A stretch of DNA of 64,000 bases, taken from Pithys albifrons albifrons (Eukaryota > Chordata > Aves > Passeriformes > Thamnophilidae). Of the stretch, positions 23,501 to 35,900 are shown piece by piece. Each line of letters starts with the position of its first letter. Position 1 is the first letter of the stretch. The translations under genes were made by a program, and so were the position numbers. The DNA lies in contig NC_092463.1 in the NCBI RefSeq assembly GCF_047495875.1, positions 23,363,224 through 23,427,223 on the forward strand, in the 5' to 3' direction. A model generated the notes under the pieces. That model was not told the origin of the DNA. It ran no database searches and was given only the letters and a program-made list of their open reading frames with translations.

Positions 23501-26271
23501 GGAAGGTGTGACAGATGCTAAACCAGGTATTAATGGGAGACTTTTCAGCTTGTGACTCTCCTAGTTTAATGGAACACCTCTCCTGTGAGGAGAGACTGAG
23601 AAAGTAAGGGTTTTTCAGACTGGAGAAAACTCCACTGAGGCCTCATTGTGGACTTCCAGTACTTAAAGGGAGCTTATTAAAAAGTAGGGACAGTGACCAT
23701 TTACACAGGAATATAGTGATAGGACAAGGGGAAATGGTTTTAAACTTCTTAAAATTCTTTACTTAGAGGGTAGTAAGGCACTGGACCAGGGAAGTTGTGG
23801 ATGCCACATCCCGGGAAAGTGTTCAAGGCCATGGGGCCATGGGACCCTGGGCAACGTGATACAGTGGTTGGTATCCTTGCCTGTGGGAGGGGAGGGATGG
23901 AACTAGAGGATCTTTAAGGTTCTTTCCAACCCAGACCCTTCTATAGTTGTATGATTTTATAATTTCAAGGAAAACGTAAGGTGGAGGTAATGCCTGGTGA
24001 GGAATGGGGAAGGCAGAAGGGTTCCTTCTTTGACTGTGTGATTAGATTCCATGAGAGTTCAGAGGTGTACAGTCTTACACACTGACCATGTTCCTTGAGA
24101 TGCACTGAGATTCAACCTCTTTTTGAGGCTTTTTTTGTAAACTGAAACACATATATATATGTATTTCTCTTACTCTGCTTCAAGATTCTGGGTGGTAAAG
24201 AACAAACCTGAAGGCTGTCACACGATGGCCACAACATAGATGTCTCTGGATGGTACCCAGTAGACACTACCTCACCTATGGGCCTTGCAGCATGGCTGGT
24301 TCTGATTTCTATTTGTGTTCAGCCTTTCTAGACACTCTGAGTAAGCTGTGGGTTAAGGCAAGCAAACCTTGTTTGAGAGCAAAGGTTGAAGTACCCTAAC
24401 TTTGATAATATTAAATCCTTTACGAACATGTCCTTAGTAGGACAGAATATGACTTCTCCATTTTTTGCACTGATCTGCTCAAAGGACCTTCCTGTTAGTC
24501 TTACAGCTAGTGTTTCCTTTGGATATTTTTCTTTAAGATGGTTGTGACTGGTAGCTATCTACTCTTCTTGGGCAAAAAGATTCATTTGGTCTCGGGACAA
24601 GCTTCTCAGATTTGGGATGGGCAGCCTGTTCTGGGATCTATGTAGGTCTGGCTGGAATCTCTTTGCTCCTTCGCAGACCGCCCTGCACACTGGCCCAAGC
24701 CTGCTGCCCTGGTGAAATATCCTGATCCCCAGCCATTCATCCCAAGGTAATTTGGTGTACGTTCAATGGCCCCTCTCTGGAGGGAAAGACTGAAATAAAC
24801 ATGAAAGTGGAAGAGAGTAGAGAGGGCTATCTGGAAGAGCTAGATCCTTCCAGGATTGTCTCAGCAGCTGGGCACTGCTCTGTCAGTATTGTGTTGGTGA
24901 GGTCAAGAATGAAGAGCATAGACAGGACTGGGTATTGAAGACAAAGGAAGTGCATAGTCTGCTTTGCTTTCGTGTAAGTGAAGTGAATAGTTCTGAAATG
25001 CTTTCTTTTATGTATTCAGAAAGCAGAAATAGTTGGGACAGTTGCATCAGCAAGAGAACATTCAGCTGTGACTGCAATATTGAAAAGGCATAATTCTCTT
25101 TCCTTCCTTGGTAAATGGTGACTGTTTGTGTGCAGGTGTTCAGGTGTTATCCAGCATAGCCTGAACCTGACCTCTGTCTACAGCCACTTCCTGCCACAGA
25201 GGGGACGCCCGGAGGTCACAACTATGCCCATGGGACTTGGAGCCACTGTTGACTACATTTTCTACTCAGCAGAGCCTGTGGAGAACAGGGCAGGTGAGTG
25301 TGGCAGTGCAGGACTTATCCCTGTGACATTGGAAGAGGACTGTGAGACAGCCCAGATGGCAGTGCATGCTGTCAAGCTGGAGTGAATCTACAGGGTGTGT
25401 CTTTGACTGAAATGATGCACAAGGTGGAGGGAACATTTGCTTATGAATTATGAGAAGACACTTTGCTGTGAAAAGAATGAAGCTGCTTAGGTTCATGTAG
25501 ACTTTTGAGAAAGCTCAATCACAATGGATTCTTTTCTTCTGTCTAAGTATCTTACTTGTGCTCCTGATAACAGGCAGTGCTGTGTCCTAAGTTCAAGGCT
25601 TGAACTTCTGATCTGTTTGAGACCACATGCTGGCCTTGGAACATACATGGTGGCTCTGGTTGCCTTACAATGGCATCTCCTCTCTGCTACCTGAAACAGG
25701 AGTTATGTTGATGAAAGACTGCAAAATGCATCCAAGAACTGTCTCTGAGCTGTTTTGGGTCATGTCAGAATCAACTCTGGGGAACAGGTTATGAATGCAG
25801 AGATGAATTCCTCGTTGGGGGAGGATCTGAAGCTATGATACAGTAAGGAACTTCTCATGTAAGCAACTACCCAGTGAATTCAGTATATTCTGCTTCCCAT
25901 GCCTGCAAGTATGTGAAACCATGAACAGCAGTATTGTGGGATGCTCACTGCTTTCACTCCTAGGCTCAAAGGTGCATGCAGTGTTTGTGCAGGCTGTCTT
26001 CAGTTGTCAGGGATGAATTGACAAACATCCCTCTGGGAGTGTATAGAGTTAATCTACTGCAGGAGTCTCTGGCTGATGTTTCTTTCCATTTTCTTTGTCA
26101 GGCCGCAGGATGTACAAAGATGGAGCCCTGAAGCTGCTTGGCCGCCTTTCCCTTCTCTCTGAAGATGTCCTGTTGATGGCAAATGGCTTACCAAATCCTT
26201 TTTGTTCATCTGATCATCTCTGCCTGCTGGCTAGCTTTGGCCTGGAGATTTCCAGCCTCAGAAAGAGTTAG
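17190..26271 (+). CDS. ANGEL1: Protein angel homolog 1, whole gene from start to stop codon (ten coding exons)
   Basis: Joining the ten exons listed below gives 2034 nt, 677 residues plus stop, close to the 670 of human ANGEL1. All junctions are GT..AG and phase-consistent. Order: a short hydrophobic N-terminus (exon 1); a poorly conserved acidic region (exon 2, residues 22-222); then a CCR4-type endonuclease/exonuclease/phosphatase domain from about residue 250 to the C-terminus. Visible active-site residues are Asn257 in SYNILAQ, Glu304 in CLQEVQ, Asp439 and Asn441 in GDLNS, Asp608 in TVDYIF, and Asp659-His660 near the end. ANGEL1 is known to bind the cap-binding factor eIF4E and to sit around the ER and Golgi; family members act on RNA 2',3'-cyclic phosphates or as deadenylase relatives. 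The start was chosen by homology of MIGTVLCYVLLPAARL with other ANGEL1 proteins. Every catalytic residue is kept, so the gene looks functional. Confidence 0.95.
18896..19498 (+). CDS. ANGEL1: ANGEL1 coding exon 2
   Basis: The exon begins after ..AAATGACAG and ends before GTCAGT. It encodes GFFTCQKNVLLAKSP.. and then about 180 residues of acidic, low-conservation sequence ending in EVPYH. It is the largest exon and diverges most from the mammalian protein. Confidence 0.92.
19835..19892 (+). repeat. Tandem duplication, period 32, in ANGEL1 intron 2
   Basis: A segment beginning AAGAACAAGTATTTAAAGGC at 19835 recurs at 19867 with no difference over the 26 bp shared by the two copies. Confidence 0.9.
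20051..20277 (+). CDS. ANGEL1: ANGEL1 coding exon 3
   Basis: It follows ..TTGCATGTAG and is closed by GTGAGT. It encodes EILWRDWEDLS.. and the beginning of the nuclease fold, including MSYNILAQDL (metal-site Asn257) and HCHPDILNWNYR. Confidence 0.95.
20845..20914 (+). CDS. ANGEL1: ANGEL1 coding exon 4
   Basis: A 70-nt exon between ..CCTTCCAG and GTATGT. It encodes VLCLQEVQENHYWEQLEP.., with the metal-binding Glu304. Confidence 0.95.
21332..21765 (+). CDS. ANGEL1: ANGEL1 coding exon 5
   Basis: The exon starts after ..TTTTGTTTCAG and ends before GTAGTT. It carries the core of the domain: FACFYKRRTG, FRPGLDVLNRDNVGLV, CVANTHVLFNPRRGD and the catalytic CGDLNSVPDSPLY. Confidence 0.95.
22455..22581 (+). 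CDS. ANGEL1: ANGEL1 coding exon 6
   Basis: It lies between ..CTCTTTGCAG and GTGAGC. It encodes VSGQEDFSQQLYSRKLLAPL and NCQYVTRC, an ANGEL-specific insertion in the nuclease fold. Confidence 0.93.
23416..23526 (+). CDS. ANGEL1: ANGEL1 coding exon 7
   Basis: A 111-nt exon between ..CTCTGTAG and GTATTA. It encodes REYSRDFLLQFRFCDIAC.. and LVLLEGVTDAKP. Confidence 0.93.
23560..23962 (+). mobile_element. CR1 LINE 3' fragment in ANGEL1 intron 7
   Basis: About 400 bp in sense orientation relative to ANGEL1. It includes the decayed C-terminus of the CR1 reverse-transcriptase frame (GGAAATGGTTTTAAACTTC.., GGCACTGGACCAGG..). It ends in the characteristic AGGTTCTTTCCAACCCAGAC and TGTATGATTTTAT tail. 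It has many indels, so it is an old insertion. Confidence 0.85.
24677..24746 (+). CDS. ANGEL1: ANGEL1 coding exon 8
   Basis: A 70-nt exon between ..CTTCGCAG and GTAATT. It encodes RPAHWPKPAALVKYPDPQPF, a linker that differs strongly from the mammalian sequence but keeps exon length class and phases. Confidence 0.85.
25136..25293 (+). CDS. ANGEL1: ANGEL1 coding exon 9
   Basis: It lies between ..TGTGTGCAG and GTGAGT. It encodes VIQHSLNLTSVYSHFLPQRG, RPEVTTMPMGLGATVDYIF and the conserved Asp608. Confidence 0.95.
26102..26271 (+). CDS. ANGEL1: ANGEL1 coding exon 10 with stop codon
   Basis: The exon starts after ..CTTTGTCAG. It encodes RRMYKDGALKLLGRLSLLSE, then NGLPNPFCSSDHLCLLASFG with the catalytic Asp659-His660, and ends at TAG (26269-26271). 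The last residues (EISSLRKS) extend slightly past the human C-terminus. Confidence 0.95.
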
Positions 26272-27780
26272 TGTTGGTTCTCTTTCCCTAAAGAAAAGTT
26301 GTTCCAATACAGCAGTTGACGCTCTGGATTGCACAACCTGCTTGCAAGAAAACCCTTTTTGTCATACGCTAAGTCTCTCTCCTCTCACACCCTCACTAAA
26401 AGCAGGGATAGGGAGTTGGAGTGCTTTTTGTATTGGTATTTTCTGGATCTCTGCAAACCTGGGTTGTGTTCCAAGTGCGCTTCAAGTTGTATTCAGGCAT
26501 TACCATCTCTTAAAAGGGTCTTTGTTCCACTGTTTTCTTTAGCAGGTGTTTTTGAGCTGTGGGAACCAACATAACTGCCATATTTATTTGTCCCTGTGTG
26601 AGATCCATGAGCTGGAAAAGAGAGCGGCTGTGCCATCTACTTCTGGTTAGTTAATTGCTACCAAGGAGCATGAGATGTATACACCAATGTTCTTTCGCAC
26701 CAAAAAAATAGTTATTTTAATTTCTCAGTGATAGTTTAGGAAGAATGGTCCTTTCAGGGCTAGTTGTTGTGTTGTCTTTTAGAATGTTGGATCTGCTAAC
26801 TGCTTAGAAATGTCTTTTACTTAATAAGGACCGTCTTGCTGACAGAAGGGTTTGTGTGGTGTAACAGTTTCTACAAGAAACTACTTGCTGTGACTAATGG
26901 TTCAGGGAATGGGATTGCCAGGAATTGAGCCAGGTGTTCTACAGAGCCACCCACAGCAGCTCTAGAACTGCAGCAAAAGGCTTAGAGGCCTTGGGGAAGG
27001 TTCCCTTCCTTTCTGTAGCAGTGTCAGAATCGCACCTAGTTTGGCAGTCATAAGAAAAATGTATAGGATCCTCCCAGTGAATATCCAGTGAAAAAAACCC
27101 CATGCTGTAAGGCATGACAACCCCAGAAGGCTAACTCTGGAGGTCCCAAAAGAATCATGAACATGGGAGGCATGTGAGAGGCAGCACAGCTGTCAGATGG
27201 AAGAGCTGATACTTGTTGCTTGCCTCTGTGCACTCCCTATTCCATTCAGCCAGGTGTCAATAGCCAACGTGCAGCATCCACCTGTGCCAGACTGAAGTTC
27301 ATGCTGCCTCCTTCCTCTGGCCCCAGCCATATTTCGGTAGGTAGATCTCTTAGGACTGACTTCTGTCTCTTGACAGGCATTGGGAGGAAGGGTAAGGCTC
27401 TGTAACTTGGACCCAGATTGTCAGTTGCGTGGATCTCTGTGTACCTTTGGTGTCCTGTCTGTGTGCTTTTGTCAGCAGTGGCTTGGCCAGTAGAAAAGCA
27501 GTAGAACTGTACCTGTTCCTAGAGGGAAATTCCCCAGTTCAGCCTGACATTTGGTGCTCAGTTTTTCTCTAAGAGATGAGACCTATACTGGCAGAAACGT
27601 TATCAATCTTCTTCAGTCATTCACAAACAAGGCAGGAAATCTGGTCCCATTTCATTTTTTTATGGGAAGGTATGAGGAGACTTGAAATACTGTACTTTCT
27701 TTCTGGTCTATATTGAAGGACTTTCATGTTTTAAATGTTACTTTCTTTATTGAAAAATAAAACATTTCTAATCTAAGCCA
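26272..27780 (+). other. ANGEL1: ANGEL1 3' UTR with polyadenylation signal
   Basis: There is no coding sequence after the stop codon. A canonical AATAAA lies at 27756-27761. If used, it gives a 3' UTR of about 1.5 kb. The exact cleavage site is inferred. Confidence 0.6.
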
Positions 27781-30700
27781 AAACCACAAACTAATGGCAG
27801 CACCTTGTACTTCTGGAAGCTGAACCCTCTGAAGACTTGCTTAACAAGGTTTTGCTGGCTGGGATGTGAAAGAGAAGAGGAAAAATGAGCTACACAAGAT
27901 AGCAGCAATAATGAGGGTTGAGGAGGGAAGAAGTGAGCCTTGCTATTGTCTCCTAGCACATCCCCAACTCCCAGAGGTGGAGAGATAGTTTCTTTGTCTT
28001 GCCAAAAAACCTCCCAAACCCCCAAAAATTTGCATTCAGGAACCCTTTCTCTGCTCCCAAAGAAAGAAAGTACTGCTGATCTTTTACAGATCGCTTCTGT
28101 AAACTGCAAAAACAAGGGTGGAGTGTGGGGATTGTTTTCTGTGCCCTTATAAGCATGTAAGGACTGCGTATTTCCGTCTTGCTCCTGCCAGATGGCGCAG
28201 TATTTGTCTGGTTATGTGTCAATGGCTTTTGCTACCCAGTTGGGAGTTCTGTAAGTGGACAGCAGTCTTGGGGGTGAATAATTTTGCAGCTTTGTTTGCC
28301 CTTAGTTTGACAAGTAATAGTTCTGGCCTGGCACTGGTACATGGGGAGGGATGCAGAACTGTGCATTTCTGTGGCTGTTTATCTGACAGTTTCACTAATT
28401 TCTGCAACTACTCTTACTCTTGATTTTGTCAGTGGTTGTATTTGTAAAGGGAGGGAAGGAAAGGGTGAACTGAGAGCTTTATTTTCTGCCAAGCTCGAAA
28501 AGAGGCTGCCAGAAGGCAGCCTGGTTGCAGATGACTCCCACCTGCTGTTAACATTGTAATAAGAAGCTTGGAAAACACGCAAGATTTAAAAACAACCAAC
28601 CAAAAGCAAAACAAAAAACGCTGTGACACATGGTATTGGCACTTACAAATTTAGCTGCCTGCTTCCATTTTGATTGCTGGCTAGGTCTGATGGTCAGTTG
28701 ATGAGGGGTGTGTGGGTGTGTGTGTGTAAAAGCTGCCTGCCCCACCTATTGAGACCCATACGGTGTGCACAGTGCATGTGCACAGTGCACCGTCAGAGGA
28801 ACTGGTTGCCCCTGCATAGGCCGAAGCTGCCTGCCAATCCTGTAATATAATTCAGGCAGAGGAGCTGTGTTCCAACATCACAAGTGTTCTCCATTTTATT
28901 TAAACCAAAGACTTTTGGGAAACTTGCGTGAAGGCATCTCAGGGAGGCTGTAAGCTTCCAGCTATATTTTGCTGGAAAATCCAATGTTGCATAGGTCAAG
29001 CTAATGCTTCCTCTTTCTGTGCATGAAATAATATGGTATGCACTTGGAGTGGTTAAGTTGAACGCTGGACACAGAGTCATGTGCTGAGAAACTCCAGGAC
29101 AATGCCCGCAAGTCCCCTTATTCTTCTCTCTGAAGGTTATAAAGCTCCCAGAGGGACTTGCAGCTCCCAGAGCCCTGGCTTCCATGTGCTTCCCTGGGCT
29201 CTCATAGGTGAAATTATTGCAGAAATACAGGACCAGACACAAAGGCAGAGTTGAGGTCTCGATGGCTGTTTCTTTTGACCGATGACACTGAAGCTCTAGT
29301 ATAGGCCCCTATAGAGTTAGCCTGTTCCAGGAAACAAAACCCCCTGTGTTCCAGGCAATTTGGAGTTAATAGCAAATCGATCTGAAGACCTGTGAATGCC
29401 TCTGTGGGGGGCTAGAGGAGAAGTTTGGAGGGTGTGGTGGGTGGAAGATTCCTAACTCTAACATATCAGCTGCTATATAGTTGTTGGGAGAAAATGATGT
29501 TTTGTGATGCTTTAAGAATAAAACCCAGTAATTTAATCAGAGCCTGTGGTAATAAGCATTGTGACATATGTACCTGAGGTTCCAGATGTAAATCTTAACA
29601 GTTTCTGGACCTAAGTGCATGACTAGTTGTCATTAACACAGGTTTCTGATGAATTGCAGAGGGGTCTGTAAATCGTTAGGGAAGAAGAAAAACAGGAATA
29701 TCTGCAGTGCTCTGAAAGGAAAGGTGTCATAGAGGTAGTTACCAGTTACATCATAGTAGTAAGGTAGAGCTGAGAGAAACTGGTACTTGGGGGAAGTGAT
29801 GCCAGAGACCACTGGCTATGTGTACGTCCCCTGTTAGCAGTCTTCTAAGCCACAGGAGCATGCAGCTGTAGAGGTAAACACATCTGACAAAGGATCTTAG
29901 CTAGTTCTTTGCATAGTTTGCACCACAGCTGCTGGGCTCTATTTAGTTATGCTATCTAGATAGAAATTGGAATACCTTCGTTTTCTCAGAGTTTTAAGTT
30001 CATAGTTTCAGGAGGTTGCCCCTCATAATCAGTTTTCCCAATTACATGGGATAGGAGGAGTGGTAAACAATAGAATTGCTCTAGCTTCTTTCCTTTCCTT
30101 AATAAATGAAACTTGGCTGCTGTTTGAAGTCTTCTTTCTCCATGCCTTTTCCTTAAGAAGATATCTCTCCAGCAGCTGTTTTCCCGTGACTGCCATATCT
30201 AGTTAACTTTCTGTCTTACTGGTGTTTATTTTTTGATGCAGCTGTATTTTTTCAGTTGAAAGCTACAGGTAGAATTCTTTAGGGCTAAGTCTTACTATAT
30301 ACTCAACATTTAAATAGGGTCAAGACATAAGATAGTGGGTTCCCTCACCCCTGAACAGTTAAGTGGGAGGGGTGGGAGCTCTGAAATGAACACTTAGATG
30401 GGAATAACTCTTGTTCTCTTAAACAAAAATGAGTTTCAGATTTATTGTTAGTGCTCTGTATCCCACCTGCTTTGTGAAGACAGAACTCTGAAATACACTT
30501 CAGCTTAGTTCCTCTTCTCTGAGGAGTCTCTCAGAGGTCTCAAGAACAAGTTCAGCATTTCAGAAAGAATCTCTTAAAAGAGTGGATCAAGGTATGTGTC
30601 CTGCTCCTAATGATGTTTGTGTGGTCTTGGCAGACAGTCTTCAAAGCAGGGCGTTTCTACACAGCAAAGTCTCCTCCCGTTGCCACCACCTCAGTAATGA

Positions 30701-32980
30701 ACGTGTACTGGATGTACAGTTCAGAAATTTGCAGACACATCCATGGTGCATCCAAATGCAGATGAAGCCTTTTGATGCTTACCTAAAGACAGGGGTGGGG
30801 TGAGGGGTGCACACAAGCATCAGTGGGATACCATATCCTTTCAGGAGGCTTCCTGTTGTGCAGGTTAATTGAATTGCTGGCTGTGACCTGCTCCTTACCA
30901 GACTGAAGCTGCCTGGCCTGTAGTGCTTCTCATAGCACTGTCATGCTGAAATGCACAAGCTGCAGTGAATGTCCTGTACTGTGTTTCAAAGTATGATACA
31001 GAATTTCTGTTGAGAACTCACCTGCTATAACCATAACCAAGATGACAGATTTAACAGCTGGCATGCCTCAAGTGCCTTCCTTTTGTCAGCTGTACAAGTT
31101 TGGCTTCTCCTGTCAAGGTTGTCCTCCAACTTCGATTGAAAATGTCATTCTAGTCTTGAAGCTCTTTCTCCCTTTATTTATTTTAAAATTTATTTATTTT
31201 CTTTCAGATTTAGACTATATTCTTGTGCTCCAGGGGAATAGGAATGCTGTACAGTAGAGCTGGGAAATGTTCTGTAACTTTGGTTAGAGAAACACAGCGG
31301 CTTTCAAAGTGCTGATCTGGCAAATGGGAGAAGGACTAGTCTAGATGCTGGTGTGTGCTACAAGAGAAGGTGTATTGTTCCATGCCATCTTTCATTTATA
31401 CACACAAAACCCCCTTCGCTTCAAGCCTTAGCAATGTTATTTAGTTTTTTTAGTCTTTTCTTTATGGATGCAAAGTCTTCTACTTACATTTATTCTACTT
31501 CTATTTGTTCAGTTTTTGGTCAGTTTCAGGAACTGCTCTTGAACTGGGGGTAGATGGATGCAGTAGTTATTCTATAGCTACTCCTTTCCTCCCTTCCTCC
31601 CCTAGAATGAGGTTAGACATAGAATGACAGTCACTCTCTGCCAAAATAAAAATGTCATCTAGGAAAGGCAGTTCAGCTGAGTTAACTGAATTCTATCATG
31701 GCCTACTATCCCCAGGATGTCATATGCCTTTGCCTGCCGTCTCTGTGTGAATGGTGCTCTTAAGGCTCAGTCTGACTCTCCCATTAATTTCTATATGCTT
31801 TTACAAATGTGAGAGCCTTAAGTTTTGCAGTTTTGGGCCTCAGTGTAAAACTGACTGGGTTTTGTTTTTCCTCATGTTTTTAAAATTTCCGCTTCAACCA
31901 ATTGCTTATCCTTTCTACAATAAAGTTTTTCCACCTAAGGTCCAAGTAGCATAAGCTTTGACTTAAAAACCTAGAACTGCATAACAATCAGTAGAAGGGG
32001 GAAAGCCTGATCTAAAAGGGAGCAAAAAGTCTGTGGCCACATCTCTGTTTTGCTGTTCTCATTTTGCTGTCAATCAGCCTGACCTATACATCTATAGGGG
32101 GTATAGGAGTTACCTGATTTTTAGCAAAATTTTTAAGATGTGGAACAGAGGGTATTTTTGAACCAGCATCTGAAGCAGAGGTTTAGTGCAGTGCAAGTAC
32201 CTTCCCTCAAGGCAGAAGCTGTTCATATCATTAACTTGGTTAAGAGGGACTATTGCATGTGCCTTTCTCTTTGGAGTAGCAGGTTAGGAAATGCTTTTTC
32301 CTTTCCTCTACACACTGTAGGCTTGCCTACATCCTGGCCCTAGTCCCAGCTATTACTCATTTCCCAAGAGAGAAGGGGTATGTTATGCCTGCAAGATGAT
32401 AGCCTGAATAAAGTTGGACCTCCTTGCTGGGGATCCTTGCACTGAATCTTGCAGCTGACTGTCCTTTATTAACCCAGCATTTGTCTTGAGAAGTCCTGGT
32501 GAGGTCATTAGTCTGGAAGGTCACGAAACACAGACCTTGAGTAGAACTGCTTTTCAGGCCAGGAAAGGAAACTGAATTGTATATTGAAGAGTTGAGCAGT
32601 GCAAGCAGAGGGTTTGTATTAACCCTTATGCTGGAAGACTGAAATTCCTGTTGCTGCCCACACTGATTTTTTTTCCGTCCATCCAGACAGCAATGCAGGA
32701 GGAAAACATGGGTTCTAGCCTTTGTCAAACAGCCACATATATACTTACTCTCTGGCAGCTGCCTCTGTGTGCACAGACATCCTCACGTGTTCAGATGATT
32801 CAAGGAGAATGTGGGTGTTTCCATGTCCATAGTGTAGCAAGTACAGGGCATGTTTACATAATCTGCCTAGTGTCATCACTGAAGGCTGTCCCTTTGACTT
32901 CTTAGCTGACTTATAATGGGAAAATTTAAATCAGAAAGAAGGACAGTACAGACAACTTGTTTTCTCTGCACAAGCTGAGA
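27781..32980. other. Intergenic region between convergent ANGEL1 and VASH1
   Basis: I find no coding exon and no clear CR1 copy. A short TG-rich run lies near 28708-28728. The 13-mer TGTGCACAGTGCA occurs twice in tandem at about 28763-28788. The longest open frames have no recognisable similarity and are most likely chance. Confidence 0.55.
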
Positions 32981-35900
32981 GCAGTACAGAGGGAATTTTA
33001 TTGTCTAAGTGTCAAAGGAAGCAGGAAGAAGTATCAACATGAGGGCCATGGGAAGTGCAGTAGGAACTAATCTAAATAAAAATTCTGTGTTGGCTACATA
33101 AGAACACAGAACCACACTGATTAATTACAAAAAGACACACATGATACTGTTCTTAAAGAAAGAAAATTTCCATTTCTTAGTTCTGAGCAGTACCAGTGGT
33201 AAAGATGTAAATGGTTTTGGAGCACCCTATCAGTGCTAGAGTAGAATACTGATGTGCAGGGAAGGGGACCATGCTGGTCCCACTAGCACCAGCTCAACCC
33301 CGACCTGGAGGGAAACTCTGCTCTGCAGAGATTAGGGGGGATTCAGTAACCTTCTGGGCCTAGGCTGAGTTGCTCTTGAGCAGAGGTACAGGGCACCACT
33401 GAAGGAGCGTGGTTGTGATACAAGTAAACACCTGCTTAGAAAACAGACAAAAATATTAAATTCCCTAAGGAGTTCAGCTTGGCTGTAGAGGGGCCATCTC
33501 CACTTTGCTCTGGGAGAGCAAACATCAAGCCAGAATAGCACTTGCTTTGTTAAGTAAGACTATAAATCCATAATGCAGGTATTAATGTCATCAGGACAAC
33601 AGCACAAGGCCACCGGAGTATGTGGTGTTATTTCAGCCAGTCTTGCACACACAGTACACATGGGACGTGGGACAGCTCCCGCCTACATCTTGTGTCTGAT
33701 CATCAGGACTTAAAAATACTTCACTCAGAAGAATCAAGTGACTGAAGCAACCACCTGAAGTGATTAACCATAGCCACCAGAATAAGGTCAAGCCAATCTA
33801 ATCCAGACTCTTGCCCTTTGGCAACAGGAGCATTCTTCTGCTCATTATAGTTTCTTAAACTATGAAATTTTAAGGACAGCCATGTTTCAATCTATACAAC
33901 ACCACATACGAGCCTACCTTAATGGCAGGCACCTGATTAAGGCTTTCACCTGAAATACTTTAAAAAAAATCATGTTCAGCAGATCTGACAACAGCAATAC
34001 AGCTACTTCATGAACAGAAACTACGTTTCAACCAGTTATGAAGTAATTTTTCTCTGTAGACTCACAGAGTGGCACACAGGTAAAACTCACAACTGAAAGA
34101 AAACCACTCCCAGCTAACACACTTGCTAACACCTTAATTTCCTAGACTCCTGTAGCTTGTATCAGCATTAAAAAAAGGCTAGTGTGTCACAGACTGATGG
34201 ACACCCAACACCCCTCTTTAATATAAAAAGAGGATGTCAGTGACACTGTAGCAGGAAGTTTTGCTCACTAATCCATCTGTCCATTAAAAGAAATTGCAGT
34301 TGGCCAGGTACCAAGGTACTAAGGACTTGTCCTCATGAAAGTGAAAAGAGGAACTCCTATTTCAAGGTGTGTATTACATTCAAAATAGTTTTGCAAGTAA
34401 TAGGTAATTAGTAAGTAATTAATAAGTAATTCAGCATTTGTTGAAGTCTTTCAAAGTTCACCTAGACTTTACATACAGTGTAGAGTGTCTATCCATTCCA
34501 TAGTGTATGGACACAGTTCCCTTCCACAGAATTCAAAGGACTTGTACTGCAGAACAGACATCAGGTGAGACCTACTGAACAGTGAAATCTACACCACAGA
34601 GCTACATGAACAACCCTATCAATATTAAACATTAAATAATTAATGGACATCTCCAGATTCATCTTTCTTGTTCTGCAGGCACTAAGGAATATGAGTTACA
34701 ATCTAGTTCCTTATTTTCATTCCTTCTTTATAGCCCTAAAGAGTGCAGGAGTGAAAAAGACTCTCATTGCCAGCCTTTTTTATCTTATGGTTAACAGCAG
34801 ACAGACCAGAAGCCAGAGTAAGTGGATGAGGGAGGAAGGATGTGGAAGAGATAAAGTTAGCCTTGCATTTTACCCTCAGGTTTCTTATAGCATAAAGCTG
34901 GATTGCACTAATCCTCTCTGTCATGGAAGGATGCTGTCTTGTGAGGAAAAAAAGCAAAGCTTTGTATTGAAGTGATTCATCTTGTTACAAAGATGGGGGG
35001 AGAAAGAACAGGAAGGGTATAGTCCTTTTCCAGTTTCTTGCACCATCTGCTAAACTGCAGATACAGAAACAGTAAAGAGCAGAAATTCTTAACATAAGAG
35101 AAACACAGCAAAAGGCTTGAAATAGTAACCCCAGAAGAGGGCACTTGTCTGCTCCAACATCCATCTTGAGAACTTACCAACATTGGATACATGCACAGAA
35201 CTGAAGGTCTTCCAACATATATAATGCTGCAATTAAATCTTCAGAGAGGATGTTCTTGACTGGCTGCAGCTGATGATTTAAGAGACCTTGAACTTTACCT
35301 GTCATTCATTTCTTAAACATGCACTTCCTTTAGTTTTCTAAGCTATTGGCCTCAGTTACATCCTGCAGGAAAGCGTTTCATTAAAAAGTCAAAGCACTTT
35401 GTTTTAAGCCATTCTGCCTTGGTGATCTAACACTTCTGAGCATCCCTGTTGCCCTGCTCAAGAAAGCATTAACTTGCAGCTGACCCTTCACTTGCCCCAT
35501 CAGTTTTGAATTCTTCCACCCCCAACACATTTCCACTCCTTTCCATCTAATAAGGCTCCAGTCTGTCCAGCTATTGAATGTTCTCTGTATGAAGCTGCTA
35601 ATTATTTTCAAGAGCTTTCCAATTATTCTGAATTAACTAACCAAAGTCCTGGTGAGGGTGCATCCTAGTAATCTAAATTTTTTTTATCCTGTATTCCATC
35701 CACTTTAATAAAACCTGACATTGTTTCCCTTGCTGACTGCTGCTTGTATTTATCACATGATTCACAGTGACATCTGAACTTTCAGTCCTCTGCATTGCAA
35801 ACATTATGCAAAAGAGGTTTTCTAGTGGCCCATATTAGTTACAGGTAATTGTGGTACCTTTACAGCTAACATCATTGTTAGCATCCAGACACTAAATATG

